Below are positions 5,771 through 12,808 of a DNA stretch of 14,354 nt, piece after piece (positions within the stretch are counted from its first letter, which is position 1; every line of letters starts with the position of its first letter). The stretch covers positions 1 through 14,354 of the forward strand of contig DASQVO010000483.1 in NCBI GenBank assembly GCA_035640715.1, in the 5' to 3' direction. This stretch comes from DASQVO01 sp035640715 (GTDB lineage: Bacteria > Actinomycetota > Actinomycetes > Streptosporangiales > Streptosporangiaceae). Position numbers and translations under genes: made by a program. The notes below the pieces were generated by a model. It had not been told where the DNA came from, searched no databases, and worked only from the letters and a program-made list of their open reading frames with translations.

Positions 5771-7234
5771 TCAGGGGCCGAAGCGCATCAGCTTGCGCGC
5801 CGCCTCGGTGAGGCTGCCCGACAGGGACGGGTAGACCGTGAACGTCTGCGCCAGCTGATCCACCGTAAGCCGCTGCTCAACCGCGATCGACACCGGCAGG
5901 ATAAGCTCGCTGGCCCGGGGTGCGACGACCACCCCGCCGAGCACGACCGAGGTGTCCGGCCGGGCGTACAGCTTCACGAACCCGTCCCTGACCCCAGCCA
6001 TCTTGGCGCGGGGGTTACCGGCGAGCGGAAGCTTTACCACCCTCACCGTTACCTCGCCGGTCTCCACCGCCGTGTGCGAGACGCCGACCGTGGCGATCTC
6101 CGGGTCGGTGAAGATCGTGGCCGCCACGTGGCTCATCCGGATCGGGTGCACCGCCTCGCCGAGTGCGTGCCACATGGCGATCCGGCCCTGCATCGCCGCG
6201 ACCGAGGCGAGCATCAGCACGCCCGTGCAGTCCCCCGCCGCGTACACGCCGGGCGCCGAGGTCCGCGACACACGGTCCACGGCCACGAACCCCCGCTCGT
6301 CGAGCTTGACCCCGGCGTCCTCGAGGCCGAGCCCGCTGACGCTGGGCTCCATGCCCACGGTGAGCAGGCAGTGCGAGCCGCGCACGATCCTGCCGTCAGC
6401 CAGCGTGACCGTGACCCGGTTGCCCTGGCGTTTTACCGAGGCCGCGCGGGAGCGGCCGAGGACGTGCATGCCGCGCCGCCGGAACACGTCCTCGATCACC
6501 ACGGCCGCGTCGATGTCTTCGTGCGGCAGCACCCGCTCGCGTGACGACACCAGGGTCACCTGCGAGCCGAGCGCCTGATACGCGCTGGCGAACTCGGCGC
6601 CCGTCACCCCGGAGCCCACCACGATCAGCTCCTCTGGGATCTCCGGGAGGTCGTAAAGCTGCCGCCAGTTCAGGATGCGCTCGCCGTCTGGCACGGCATC
6701 GGGCAGCACGCGCGGGTGCGCCCCGACGGCGATGAGCACGGCGTCCGCGGTGATGTCCCGGCCGCCGGCACGCACGGTCCGCGGGCCGGACAGGTACCCT
6801 GTGCCGTCGATGACCTCAATGCCCTCGGTGGCCACTCGCGCCGCGACGTCGGCGGACTGCGCCCTGGCGAGCGCCTTGATCCGGTTGTGCAGCCGAGCCG
6901 CGTCCACTGCCGGGCGTTCAGCAGTATCCCCGGCCGGATCCGCGCGGCCGTCCGCGACGGGGTCCCCGTGGCTGTCCGCGTCCGCGGCCAGGTGCCCGCG
7001 ATCCCCGCCGCCGAACCGGATGCCGAGGTCAGCCGAGCCGTTCAGCACGGTCATCGTGCTGGCGGTCTCGATGAGCGTCTTGGACGGCACGCAGTCGGTG
7101 AGCACGCATGCCCCGCCGAGGCCGTCACGTTCCATTAGCGTCACTTCGGCGCCGAGTTGCGCAGCGACCAAGGCGGCCTCGTAACCCCCTGGGCCGCCTC
7201 CGATGATCGCGATGCGTGCGCGTGGCTGGCTCAC
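5771..7234 (-). CDS. lpdA: LpdA-type NAD(P)H-quinone dehydrogenase (FAD pyridine nucleotide-disulfide oxidoreductase family)
   Basis: Likely a cytoplasmic FAD enzyme passing electrons from NAD(P)H to quinones or similar acceptors. The 487-residue protein has an FAD-binding loop IGGGPGGYEA near the N-terminus, a second dinucleotide fold VVGSGVTGAEF, an ATG-like GVYAAGDCTG segment and the C-terminal dimerisation domain. The C-terminal VYPSLSGS replaces the HPTLSE His/Glu catalytic motif of lipoamide dehydrogenase, as in M. tuberculosis LpdA (Rv3303c), so it should not be true lipoamide dehydrogenase. Unusually, the redox motif reads GGACVLTDCVPSKT with both C43 and C48, whereas the LpdA homologues I recall lack the first cysteine. 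An Ala/Asp/Gly-rich insert lies at about 75-110. The GTG start at 7234 has GGGAGAA nine bases upstream. It follows the M20 gene by 108 bases. Confidence 0.9.
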   Translation of the reverse strand: MSQPRARIAIIGGGPGGYEAALVAAQLGAEVTLMERDGLGGACVLTDCVPSKTLIETASTMTVLNGSADLGIRFGGGDRGHLAADADSHGDPVADGRADPAGDTAERPAVDAARLHNRIKALARAQSADVAARVATEGIEVIDGTGYLSGPRTVRAGGRDITADAVLIAVGAHPRVLPDAVPDGERILNWRQLYDLPEIPEELIVVGSGVTGAEFASAYQALGSQVTLVSSRERVLPHEDIDAAVVIEDVFRRRGMHVLGRSRAASVKRQGNRVTVTLADGRIVRGSHCLLTVGMEPSVSGLGLEDAGVKLDERGFVAVDRVSRTSAPGVYAAGDCTGVLMLASVAAMQGRIAMWHALGEAVHPIRMSHVAATIFTDPEIATVGVSHTAVETGEVTVRVVKLPLAGNPRAKMAGVRDGFVKLYARPDTSVVLGGVVVAPRASELILPVSIAVEQRLTVDQLAQTFTVYPSLSGSLTEAARKLMRFGP

Positions 7235-7312
7235 GTTGCGCCATTCTCCCGCATGTGGTCCTGTGCCTGTTACCCGGCCATGCCGGCACCCCGTCCCGGC
7301 CGGGCTGGCCGT

Positions 7313-7325
7313 GCGCCGGAGGCGC
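7313..7325 (-). terminator. Possible short terminator hairpin after the M20 gene
   Basis: GCGCC (7313-7317) and GGCGC (7321-7325) form a 5-bp GC stem with a three-base loop, 17 bases past the stop. Further overlapping GC palindromes lie at 7273-7310. No U-tract, so read-through into lpdA is equally plausible. Confidence 0.25.
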
Positions 7326-7342
7326 CGCGGCGTGAGGGATCC

Positions 7343-8599
7343 TCAGGCGCGGGCTGCGCCGGGAAGCGACTCGGTGACGCGGGTGCTGTCGTCCCACAGC
7401 GCAGTGAGCGCTGTCGCCGCCATGACCCGGACGCCGACGCCGATCGCACGCTCATCCACGTCGAACGTGGGCCGGTGGAGGTCCAGCTCCTGGGCGGAAC
7501 CCGGAGGACGCGTCCCGAGCCTCGCGTAGGCGCCCGGAACGGACTCGAGGTACCAGGCGAAGTCCTCGCCGCCCAGGCTCTGCGGCGTCGGGACGACCGC
7601 CTCCGGGCCGAGCGTCTGCTCGGCGGCCGCGCTGAACATGGCCGAGCTCATCGCGTCGTTGACGGTGGGCGGGACGTTCCGCTGGTAGTTCAGCTCCGCG
7701 AACACGCCGTACGCGCTCGCCACCGTGTCGACGAGCTCCTTGAGCAGGTCAGGCGCCGCGTGCCAGGCGTCATCATCCAGGCACCGCACGGTCCCCTCGG
7801 CGACCCCGTCGTCGGGGATCGCGTTGGCCGCCGAGCCGGCGCTCACCCTGCCCCAGACCAGGCTCAGGCTGGAACGCGGGTCAACCCGCCGCGACAGCGC
7901 GGCAGGCAGCTCAGTAATGATCTTGCCGAGCGCGTAGACCAGATCGGCCGTCAGGTGCGGCCGCGCGGTGTGGCCGCCCGGCCCGGTGAGCCGGACGGAG
8001 ATTCTGTCACACGCCGCGGTGATGGGCCCGGACCGGACGCCGAGCTTACCGACGTCGATGCGGGGATCGCAGTGCAGGGCGAAAATCCGGCCTACCGAGG
8101 TGAGACCGCCCGCGGCGAGGACGTCGAGCGCCCCGCCCGGCACCTCCTCGGCTGGCTGGAAGATCAGCCGGACCCGGCCGGGCAGCAGCCCCTGGGATGC
8201 CTGCGCGGCCAGGAACAGCCCGGCGCCGAGCAGCACGGTGGTGTGGACGTCGTGTCCGCATGCGTGGCAGGCACCCGCGACCGTGGACCGGTACGGGACG
8301 TTCTTCTCATCGGTCATCGGCAGGGCGTCGATGTCCGCCCGCAGCGCAATGACCGGGCGCTGCCCGGATTCCTGGTCACGGTCACTGCCGCCGATGTCGA
8401 CGAGCAAGCCGGTGCCCTTCGGCAGGATCACCGGACGCAGGCCCGCGGCCGCCAGCCTCAGCGCGATGCGGCGCGTGGTCCGGTGTTCGGAGTAGCCGAC
8501 TTCCGGATGGGCGTGCAGATCGCGGCGAAACTCTATGAGCTCGGCTTCATGGGCGGCCAGGAAGGCTTCGAGATCGCCCGCCAAGTCATTTCCTTCCAT
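7343..8599 (-). CDS. M20 family metallo-amidohydrolase (AmiA-like)
   Basis: Predicted zinc- or manganese-dependent hydrolase of an N-acyl amino acid, amino-sugar conjugate or related amide, cytoplasmic. The 418-residue protein shows RRDLHAHPEVGYSE, the metal-binding ACHACGHDVH (C114, H116), QPAEE (E151/E152), LHCDPR (H176), a lid domain with GPGGHTARPH, and a C-terminal LGGEDFAWYL and LHRPTF (last metal-ligand histidine region). This is the M20D pattern of HipO/IAA-amino-acid hydrolase relatives and M. tuberculosis AmiA1/AmiB1, which also neighbour lpdA. I chose ATG 8599 because GGAAGG lies five bases upstream; a TTG at 8584 with its own purine run is an alternative, and the longer frame from 8638 is less likely. 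It overlaps the upstream ligase gene by 14 nt, indicating cotranscription and probable translational coupling. Substrate unknown. Confidence 0.92.
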   Translation of the reverse strand: MEGNDLAGDLEAFLAAHEAELIEFRRDLHAHPEVGYSEHRTTRRIALRLAAAGLRPVILPKGTGLLVDIGGSDRDQESGQRPVIALRADIDALPMTDEKNVPYRSTVAGACHACGHDVHTTVLLGAGLFLAAQASQGLLPGRVRLIFQPAEEVPGGALDVLAAGGLTSVGRIFALHCDPRIDVGKLGVRSGPITAACDRISVRLTGPGGHTARPHLTADLVYALGKIITELPAALSRRVDPRSSLSLVWGRVSAGSAANAIPDDGVAEGTVRCLDDDAWHAAPDLLKELVDTVASAYGVFAELNYQRNVPPTVNDAMSSAMFSAAAEQTLGPEAVVPTPQSLGGEDFAWYLESVPGAYARLGTRPPGSAQELDLHRPTFDVDERAIGVGVRVMAATALTALWDDSTRVTESLPGAARA

Positions 8600-9752
8600 T
8601 CCCGCCTTCCCCGGGGATGACGAAACGGTCCTCGGCAAACTCAGCGACCAGCGCGTCGACTATGCCGGTCATCTCGCCGACGTGGGCGAGGACCGCACGC
8701 TGCCGCTCGTATGAAGCCCCGTATTCGAGCACTTCAGACGCTACCTGCAGCTCGGTGAGGCAACCAAGCCGGTCAGCGACAGGCTCAAGCTCGCGGATGA
8801 GCTCGTACAACTCGTCACGCAATGGCGCCGTCGTGCCCGACTCATCGATGATCACCGTCGCGTCAAGACCATATCTCGTGGCGCGCCACTTGTTGTCGTG
8901 AACAATCCAGGACGAAGGGCTCGGCAGCTGGTACCCGCGATCGATCTGGGTATCGAAGAGCTGCACCAGGCTCTGCGAGAGAGCCGCGACCATCGCCACT
9001 TCCCGGGACGTCGGCAGTCCGTCAAACATGCGGATCTCGACCGTGCCCAGGTCCGGGTGCGGACGGATGTCCCACCACACCTCCTTGATGCTGCGGATCG
9101 TCTTGGCCCGCAGTAGCGTGTCCATGTATTCCTCGAACTCGTTCCAGTCCGAGAGCCGATGCGGGGGTCCCGCGGTCGGCAGGTCGCCGAAGATGATCGC
9201 CCTTGCCGAGGCCAGCCCGGTGTCCTGCCCGTTCCAGAACGGGCTTGACGCCGTGAGCGCGAGAAAATGCGGGAGGTACGCGGCGAGTGCATTGACGATC
9301 GGAATCGCCTTGCCTCCGTCTCGCAGCCCCACATGAACATGCACGCCGAAGGTCTGAATCCTCCGGGCGAGCCATTGCAATTGTTCGACGAGTTCTGCGT
9401 AACGCTGAATTGGTGCCATTCTGGCATCTCGCCAGTTGCTGACGGGATGCGTCCCAGCGCAGGCTAGTAGGATACCGCATCCATCCGCGGTCCGCTGGAG
9501 TTCCGCGATTGTTTTCGCCAGGTCCGCCCTGGCCTCCGAGACGGTGCTGCAAACACCCGTGACAATCTCCACCGTTGACTGCATGAGCTCGTGGCGGATC
9601 TGTGGATGTTCACCGCTGGCATCGAGACCGGGAAGCGAGGCGAGCACCTCAGCGGCGTCCTGACGGAGCAGCTTACTGTGCGCATCGACAAGCTGCAGCT
9701 CCCACTCGATACCAAGCGTCGGGCCCCGCGAGGCATTCCACCTGATAGCCAA
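8586..9752 (-). CDS. YbdK-type carboxylate-amine ligase (glutamate-cysteine ligase family 2)
   Basis: ATP-dependent ligase expected to join a carboxylate to an amine. Family members such as E. coli YbdK have weak glutamate-cysteine ligase activity, but the true substrate is generally unknown and actinomycetes make mycothiol rather than glutathione. The 388-residue product has the family pattern PTLGIEWELQLVD (11-23, ATP/metal Glu residues), HELMQSTVEI (54-63), FGVHVHVGL (135-143), SSPFWNGQDTGLASAR and DIRPHPDLGTVEIRMFD (228-244). Length is usual for the group. The start is TTG 9752: GGAGG precedes it with about six bases spacing and the homology begins at once. Its last 14 bases overlap the M20 gene. 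An AT-rich 92-base gap separates it from the mutase gene upstream, so it may have its own promoter or be read from that gene. Confidence 0.92.
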   Translation of the reverse strand: MAIRWNASRGPTLGIEWELQLVDAHSKLLRQDAAEVLASLPGLDASGEHPQIRHELMQSTVEIVTGVCSTVSEARADLAKTIAELQRTADGCGILLACAGTHPVSNWRDARMAPIQRYAELVEQLQWLARRIQTFGVHVHVGLRDGGKAIPIVNALAAYLPHFLALTASSPFWNGQDTGLASARAIIFGDLPTAGPPHRLSDWNEFEEYMDTLLRAKTIRSIKEVWWDIRPHPDLGTVEIRMFDGLPTSREVAMVAALSQSLVQLFDTQIDRGYQLPSPSSWIVHDNKWRATRYGLDATVIIDESGTTAPLRDELYELIRELEPVADRLGCLTELQVASEVLEYGASYERQRAVLAHVGEMTGIVDALVAEFAEDRFVIPGEGGNGRK

Positions 9753-9800
9753 TGCCGTCCTCCGTTTTGTGCCGATTCCTGTAACAATTTAGGGACATTG

Positions 9801-9816
9801 GTCATTACAGAATGAC
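9801..9816. repeat. Palindrome GTCATT-ACAG-AATGAC in the mutase/ligase gap
   Basis: Perfect 6-bp arms with a four-base loop inside the AT-rich gap between the mutase stop and the ligase start. It could be a repressor site for the ligase-amidohydrolase pair or a weak stem ending the mutase message. No convincing -35/-10 pair could be placed around it, although TAAATT on the minus strand at about 9794-9789 is a possible -10. Confidence 0.35.
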
Positions 9817-9844
9817 AAAGCCTCAATTGGTAAACATATTTCAT

Positions 9845-11434
9845 TCAGGTTGATAAGTACGCATCGGGCAGCCGGTAAACCCCCCAGACATCGCGCAGCG
9901 CATCGCAGACCTCGCCGAGTGTGGCACCTGCGCGCAGGGCCTCACGCAGCGGGTACAGGACATTTCCGGTGCCCTCGGCGGCGGCCTTCAGGTCAGATAT
10001 CCGCTTGCTGAACGCCGCCCCGTCCCGGCGGCTCCGCACGCGGGCGAGCCGCTGCGCCTGCTCTTCCTCAATGGACGGATCAACGCTCAGCGGATGGTAC
10101 GGCCCGTCACCATCGGAAATGAACTTGTTCACTCCCACGACCACGCGCTCACCGCTGTCGATCTGGCAGGCCACATCATAGGCAGCGCGCTCGATTTCGG
10201 CCTTCTGGAAGCCGCGCTCGATTGCGGCAACAGCTCCGCCGAGGTCCTCGATCCGTGTCATCAGGGCCACGGCCGCTTCCTCGATGTCGCTGGTCATCGA
10301 CTCGATCGCGTACGAGCCGGCCAAGGGGTCCACCGTGGCCGTAACGTCGGCCTCGTGGGCGAGCACCTGCTGGGTTCTCAGCGCGAGCCTGGCCGCCTTC
10401 TGGCTGGGCAGGGCGAGCGCCTCGTCAAAGGAATTGGTGTGCAGCGACTGGGTGCCGCCCAGGACCGCCGCGAGCGCCTGGATGGTAACCCGGGCAATGT
10501 TCACCTCGGGCTGCTGGGCGGTCAACTGGACGCCCGCGGTCTGCGTGTGGAAGCGGAGCATCTGCGACCTGGGATCAGCCGCGCCGAACTCCTCCCGCAT
10601 AATCCGCGCCCACAGCCGCCGCGCCGCACGGAACTTCGCCACCTCCTCCAGCAGCGTCGTCCTGGCGACGAAGAAGAAGGACAGCCGCGGCGCGAACTCA
10701 TCGACGGCCAGGCCAGCGGCGATCGCGGCCCGGACGTACTCCTTGGCGTTCGCGAGCGTGAAGGCGATCTCCTGCACCGGCGTCGCGCCCGCCTCGGCCA
10801 TGTGGTACCCGGAGATGGAGATCGTGTTCCATTTCGGCAGTTCCCTGCGGCAGTACGCGAAGGTGTCCGCGACCAGCCGCAGGGACGGGCGCGGCGGGTA
10901 TATGTAGGTACCGCGCGCGATGTACTCCTTCAGCACATCGTTCTGGATCGTTCCCGTCAGCGCGCCAGGGCCGCATCCCTGCTCCTCGCCGACCATCTGG
11001 TACAGCAGGAGAAGGACGGCCGCGGGCGCGTTGATGGTCATCGAGGTCGAGACCGCCCCAAGCGGTATGCCGTCGAACAGCCGCCGCATGTCCTCGACCG
11101 AGTCAATGGCGACGCCGACCTTGCCGACCTCGCCATGCGCCACCGGGGAGTCGGAGTCGTACCCCATCTGGGTGGGCAGGTCGAACGCGACCGACAGGCC
11201 GGTCGTGCCCGCCTCGATCAGCTCATGAAACCGGCGATTCGACTCCGCGGCCGTGGCAAACCCGGCATACTGCCGAATTGTCCAGGGCCGTCGGGTATAC
11301 ATCGCCGGGTAAATGCCCCGGGTGAATGGATACGCTCCGGGCCTGCCCAGCTTCTCTTCCGGGCGGAAATCCGTAAGCTGTCCCTCGTCGTAAATGGGTT
11401 CGATCGGCAGCCCGGATTCTGATGTGCGCTCCAT
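9845..11434 (-). CDS. Methylmalonyl-CoA mutase-type acyl-CoA mutase, large (catalytic) subunit
   Basis: Catalytic TIM-barrel subunit of a B12-dependent acyl-CoA mutase, most likely interconverting methylmalonyl-CoA and succinyl-CoA. The 529-residue protein contains RRPWTIRQYAGF, FDLPTQMGYDSDSP, GTIQNDVLKEYIARGTYIYP, SISGYHMAEAGA, APRLSFFF, FHTQTAG, LGGTQSLHTNSFDEALALPS and a C-terminal TLGEVCDALRDVWGVY. Y56 (IRQY), R174 (IARGTY) and H211 (GYHM) align with Y89, R207 and H244 of Propionibacterium mutase. Isobutyryl-CoA mutase has Phe and Gln at the first two, so methylmalonyl-CoA is favoured. The protein ends without the roughly 130-residue B12-binding domain and no small-subunit gene is in the window, so a partner must be elsewhere. 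There is no clear Shine-Dalgarno before ATG 11434; a TAACCT hexamer six bases upstream fits a leaderless mRNA. It may head the run of four minus-strand genes. Confidence 0.93.
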   Translation of the reverse strand: MERTSESGLPIEPIYDEGQLTDFRPEEKLGRPGAYPFTRGIYPAMYTRRPWTIRQYAGFATAAESNRRFHELIEAGTTGLSVAFDLPTQMGYDSDSPVAHGEVGKVGVAIDSVEDMRRLFDGIPLGAVSTSMTINAPAAVLLLLYQMVGEEQGCGPGALTGTIQNDVLKEYIARGTYIYPPRPSLRLVADTFAYCRRELPKWNTISISGYHMAEAGATPVQEIAFTLANAKEYVRAAIAAGLAVDEFAPRLSFFFVARTTLLEEVAKFRAARRLWARIMREEFGAADPRSQMLRFHTQTAGVQLTAQQPEVNIARVTIQALAAVLGGTQSLHTNSFDEALALPSQKAARLALRTQQVLAHEADVTATVDPLAGSYAIESMTSDIEEAAVALMTRIEDLGGAVAAIERGFQKAEIERAAYDVACQIDSGERVVVGVNKFISDGDGPYHPLSVDPSIEEEQAQRLARVRSRRDGAAFSKRISDLKAAAEGTGNVLYPLREALRAGATLGEVCDALRDVWGVYRLPDAYLST

Positions 11435-11440
11435 GGGCTC

Positions 11441-11446
11441 AGGTTA
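11441..11446 (-). promoter_or_regulatory. Candidate -10 element for a leaderless mutase transcript
   Basis: TAACCT (TANNNT type) ends six bases before the mutase ATG, which would place +1 on the A of the start codon. This fits the missing ribosome-binding site. No recognisable -35 is present. Confidence 0.35.
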
Positions 11447-11540
11447 CGGCCTCGGCTCGCGTTGAGCGCAGGCACAGCTGAGGCTTGCCGCGCCGGCAGC
11501 ACATCGCGGGAGATCAGGGGAAAGTGGGAACGGGAGATCG

Positions 11541-11564
11541 ATGAACGCGAGGCCCCGCCGGTGA
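11541..11564 (+). CDS. Candidate 7-codon leader ORF overlapping the carboxypeptidase start
   Basis: ATG 11541, preceded by GGGAG with four bases spacing, encodes MNARPRR and stops at TGA 11562-11564, overlapping the GTG (11561) of the carboxypeptidase gene in a GTGA junction. The Shine-Dalgarno for the main gene (GAGG, 11549-11552) lies within it. It could couple translation or tune it through its arginine-rich content. Translation is inferred only. Confidence 0.3.
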   Translation: MNARPRR

Positions 11565-12808
11565 CGGAACGTGTCCGCACAATGCTGCTCAGGGGAGCGG
11601 TGCTCCTCGCGGCCTGCTCCGTGGTCTGTACCGCCGCACTGTACGCACCCGCGCAGGCTCAGGCCGGACGGGCCGCCGCCACGGCACGGCAGCAGGCAGC
11701 TGGCGCCACCGCACAGCGACAGCAGGCCGCCGCCGCCGCACAGCATCGGCAGGCCGGCGCCACGGCGCCGGCGGACAGCCTGGCGATGGTGGGCGGCCGC
11801 CAGCTCGCCGGCACCGGCGTGATCGTGAATTACCCATCCCGCTCCGCCGAGCGCCTGCCCGACGTTCCCGCCTCGGCGTACGTGATCGCCGACGCCGGGA
11901 CCGGCCAGGTTCTCGCGGCCAAGGACCCGCACGGCCTGTTCAGGCCCGCGAGCACCCTCAAGGTGCTGACGGCAATCACGCTGATCCCGCTGCTGAACCC
12001 GGACAGCACGGTCGTGGCCTCGCAGCAGGCCGCGAACGTCACCCCGAACATCGTCGGGCTGGTGCCCGGTCAGCGGTACAAGGTCTCTGACCTGTTCAAT
12101 GCCCTGCTGCTCATATCGGCCAATGATGCGGCGATCGCCCTCGCCCAGGCGACGGGCTCGCTGAGCAAGGGCATCGCGCTGATGAACGCGGAAGCTCACC
12201 ACTTGCAGGCCTACGACGTCCGGGCAGAGGATCCGAACGGGCTCGACGCCGCCGGCCAGCACGCCTCCGCCTACGGTGAGGCGCTGATCGCGCGGCGTGC
12301 CCTGGCCATGCCGGCCTTCATGAGGTACGACTCCACGCTGGAGGCAAGGTTTCCGGTCACGCCACGCAAATGGGTAACGCTGTACAACCAGAACGGCCTT
12401 CTCACCCAGTACCGCGGGGGCATCGGCGGCAAGATCGGATGGACCTCGGCCGCGGGCGCCACCTACATCGGGCTTGCGCGCAGGAATGGCATCACGCTGA
12501 TCGTGACGCTCCTGCACTGCACCCCACTGACCGAGATCATCTCTGGGTCCCGGCTGCTGGACTGGGGATTCACGATGGACGGGAAGGTGAACCCCGTCGG
12601 CACGCTGGTCAGCCCGCTCCCGGCGTCATCGCCCGCGCCGCCCTGGAAAACGAAGCCCAGGCCGGCCGGGCGACCTGCCCCGTCACGGACCATGGCCGAC
12701 AAGGGCCTGCCGAGCGGGCCGGCGGCTGCCTCCGGAGCCCTGATCATGTTCGCCGCGGCGGCCGCCATCGTCCTCATCCTGCTGCGGCGCCGCCCATCCG
12801 GGGGATGA
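11561..12808 (+). CDS. D-alanyl-D-alanine carboxypeptidase-like protein (S11, PBP5/DacA family)
   Basis: Predicted cell-wall enzyme trimming the terminal D-Ala from peptidoglycan stem peptides outside the membrane. The 415-residue product has a signal peptide (RTMLLR, hydrophobic core 11-28, probable cleavage after AQA at about 35), an Ala/Gln-rich linker to about 70, then the S11 domain: PASTLK (nucleophile S131, K134) and SAN (186-188). A Pro-rich stretch (352-375) and a C-terminal membrane helix (392-408) followed by RRRPSGG would anchor it. The third box, normally K[T/S]G, reads GGKIGWTSAAG (K291-I292-G293), so the hydroxyl residue is missing and activity is uncertain. The GTG start has GAGG eight bases upstream and is where the signal peptide begins; a TTG at 11462 would add 33 residues and spoil it. 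It diverges from the mutase gene and overlaps trpS at its 3' end by 35 bases. Confidence 0.9.
   Translation: MTERVRTMLLRGAVLLAACSVVCTAALYAPAQAQAGRAAATARQQAAGATAQRQQAAAAAQHRQAGATAPADSLAMVGGRQLAGTGVIVNYPSRSAERLPDVPASAYVIADAGTGQVLAAKDPHGLFRPASTLKVLTAITLIPLLNPDSTVVASQQAANVTPNIVGLVPGQRYKVSDLFNALLLISANDAAIALAQATGSLSKGIALMNAEAHHLQAYDVRAEDPNGLDAAGQHASAYGEALIARRALAMPAFMRYDSTLEARFPVTPRKWVTLYNQNGLLTQYRGGIGGKIGWTSAAGATYIGLARRNGITLIVTLLHCTPLTEIISGSRLLDWGFTMDGKVNPVGTLVSPLPASSPAPPWKTKPRPAGRPAPSRTMADKGLPSGPAAASGALIMFAAAAAIVLILLRRRPSGG

Noticed and set aside
5575..5811. 78-codon plus-strand frame across the hairpin cluster
   Set aside because: It crosses strong palindromes and the 3' end of lpdA; Arg/Pro-rich, no ribosome-binding site.
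7157..8620. 487-codon plus-strand frame
   Set aside because: Antisense to the well-supported M20 gene and the lpdA start; Arg/Gly/Asp-rich with no motif.
10094..11422. 442-codon plus-strand frame
   Set aside because: Antisense shadow of the mutase gene, which has full family motifs in its own frame.
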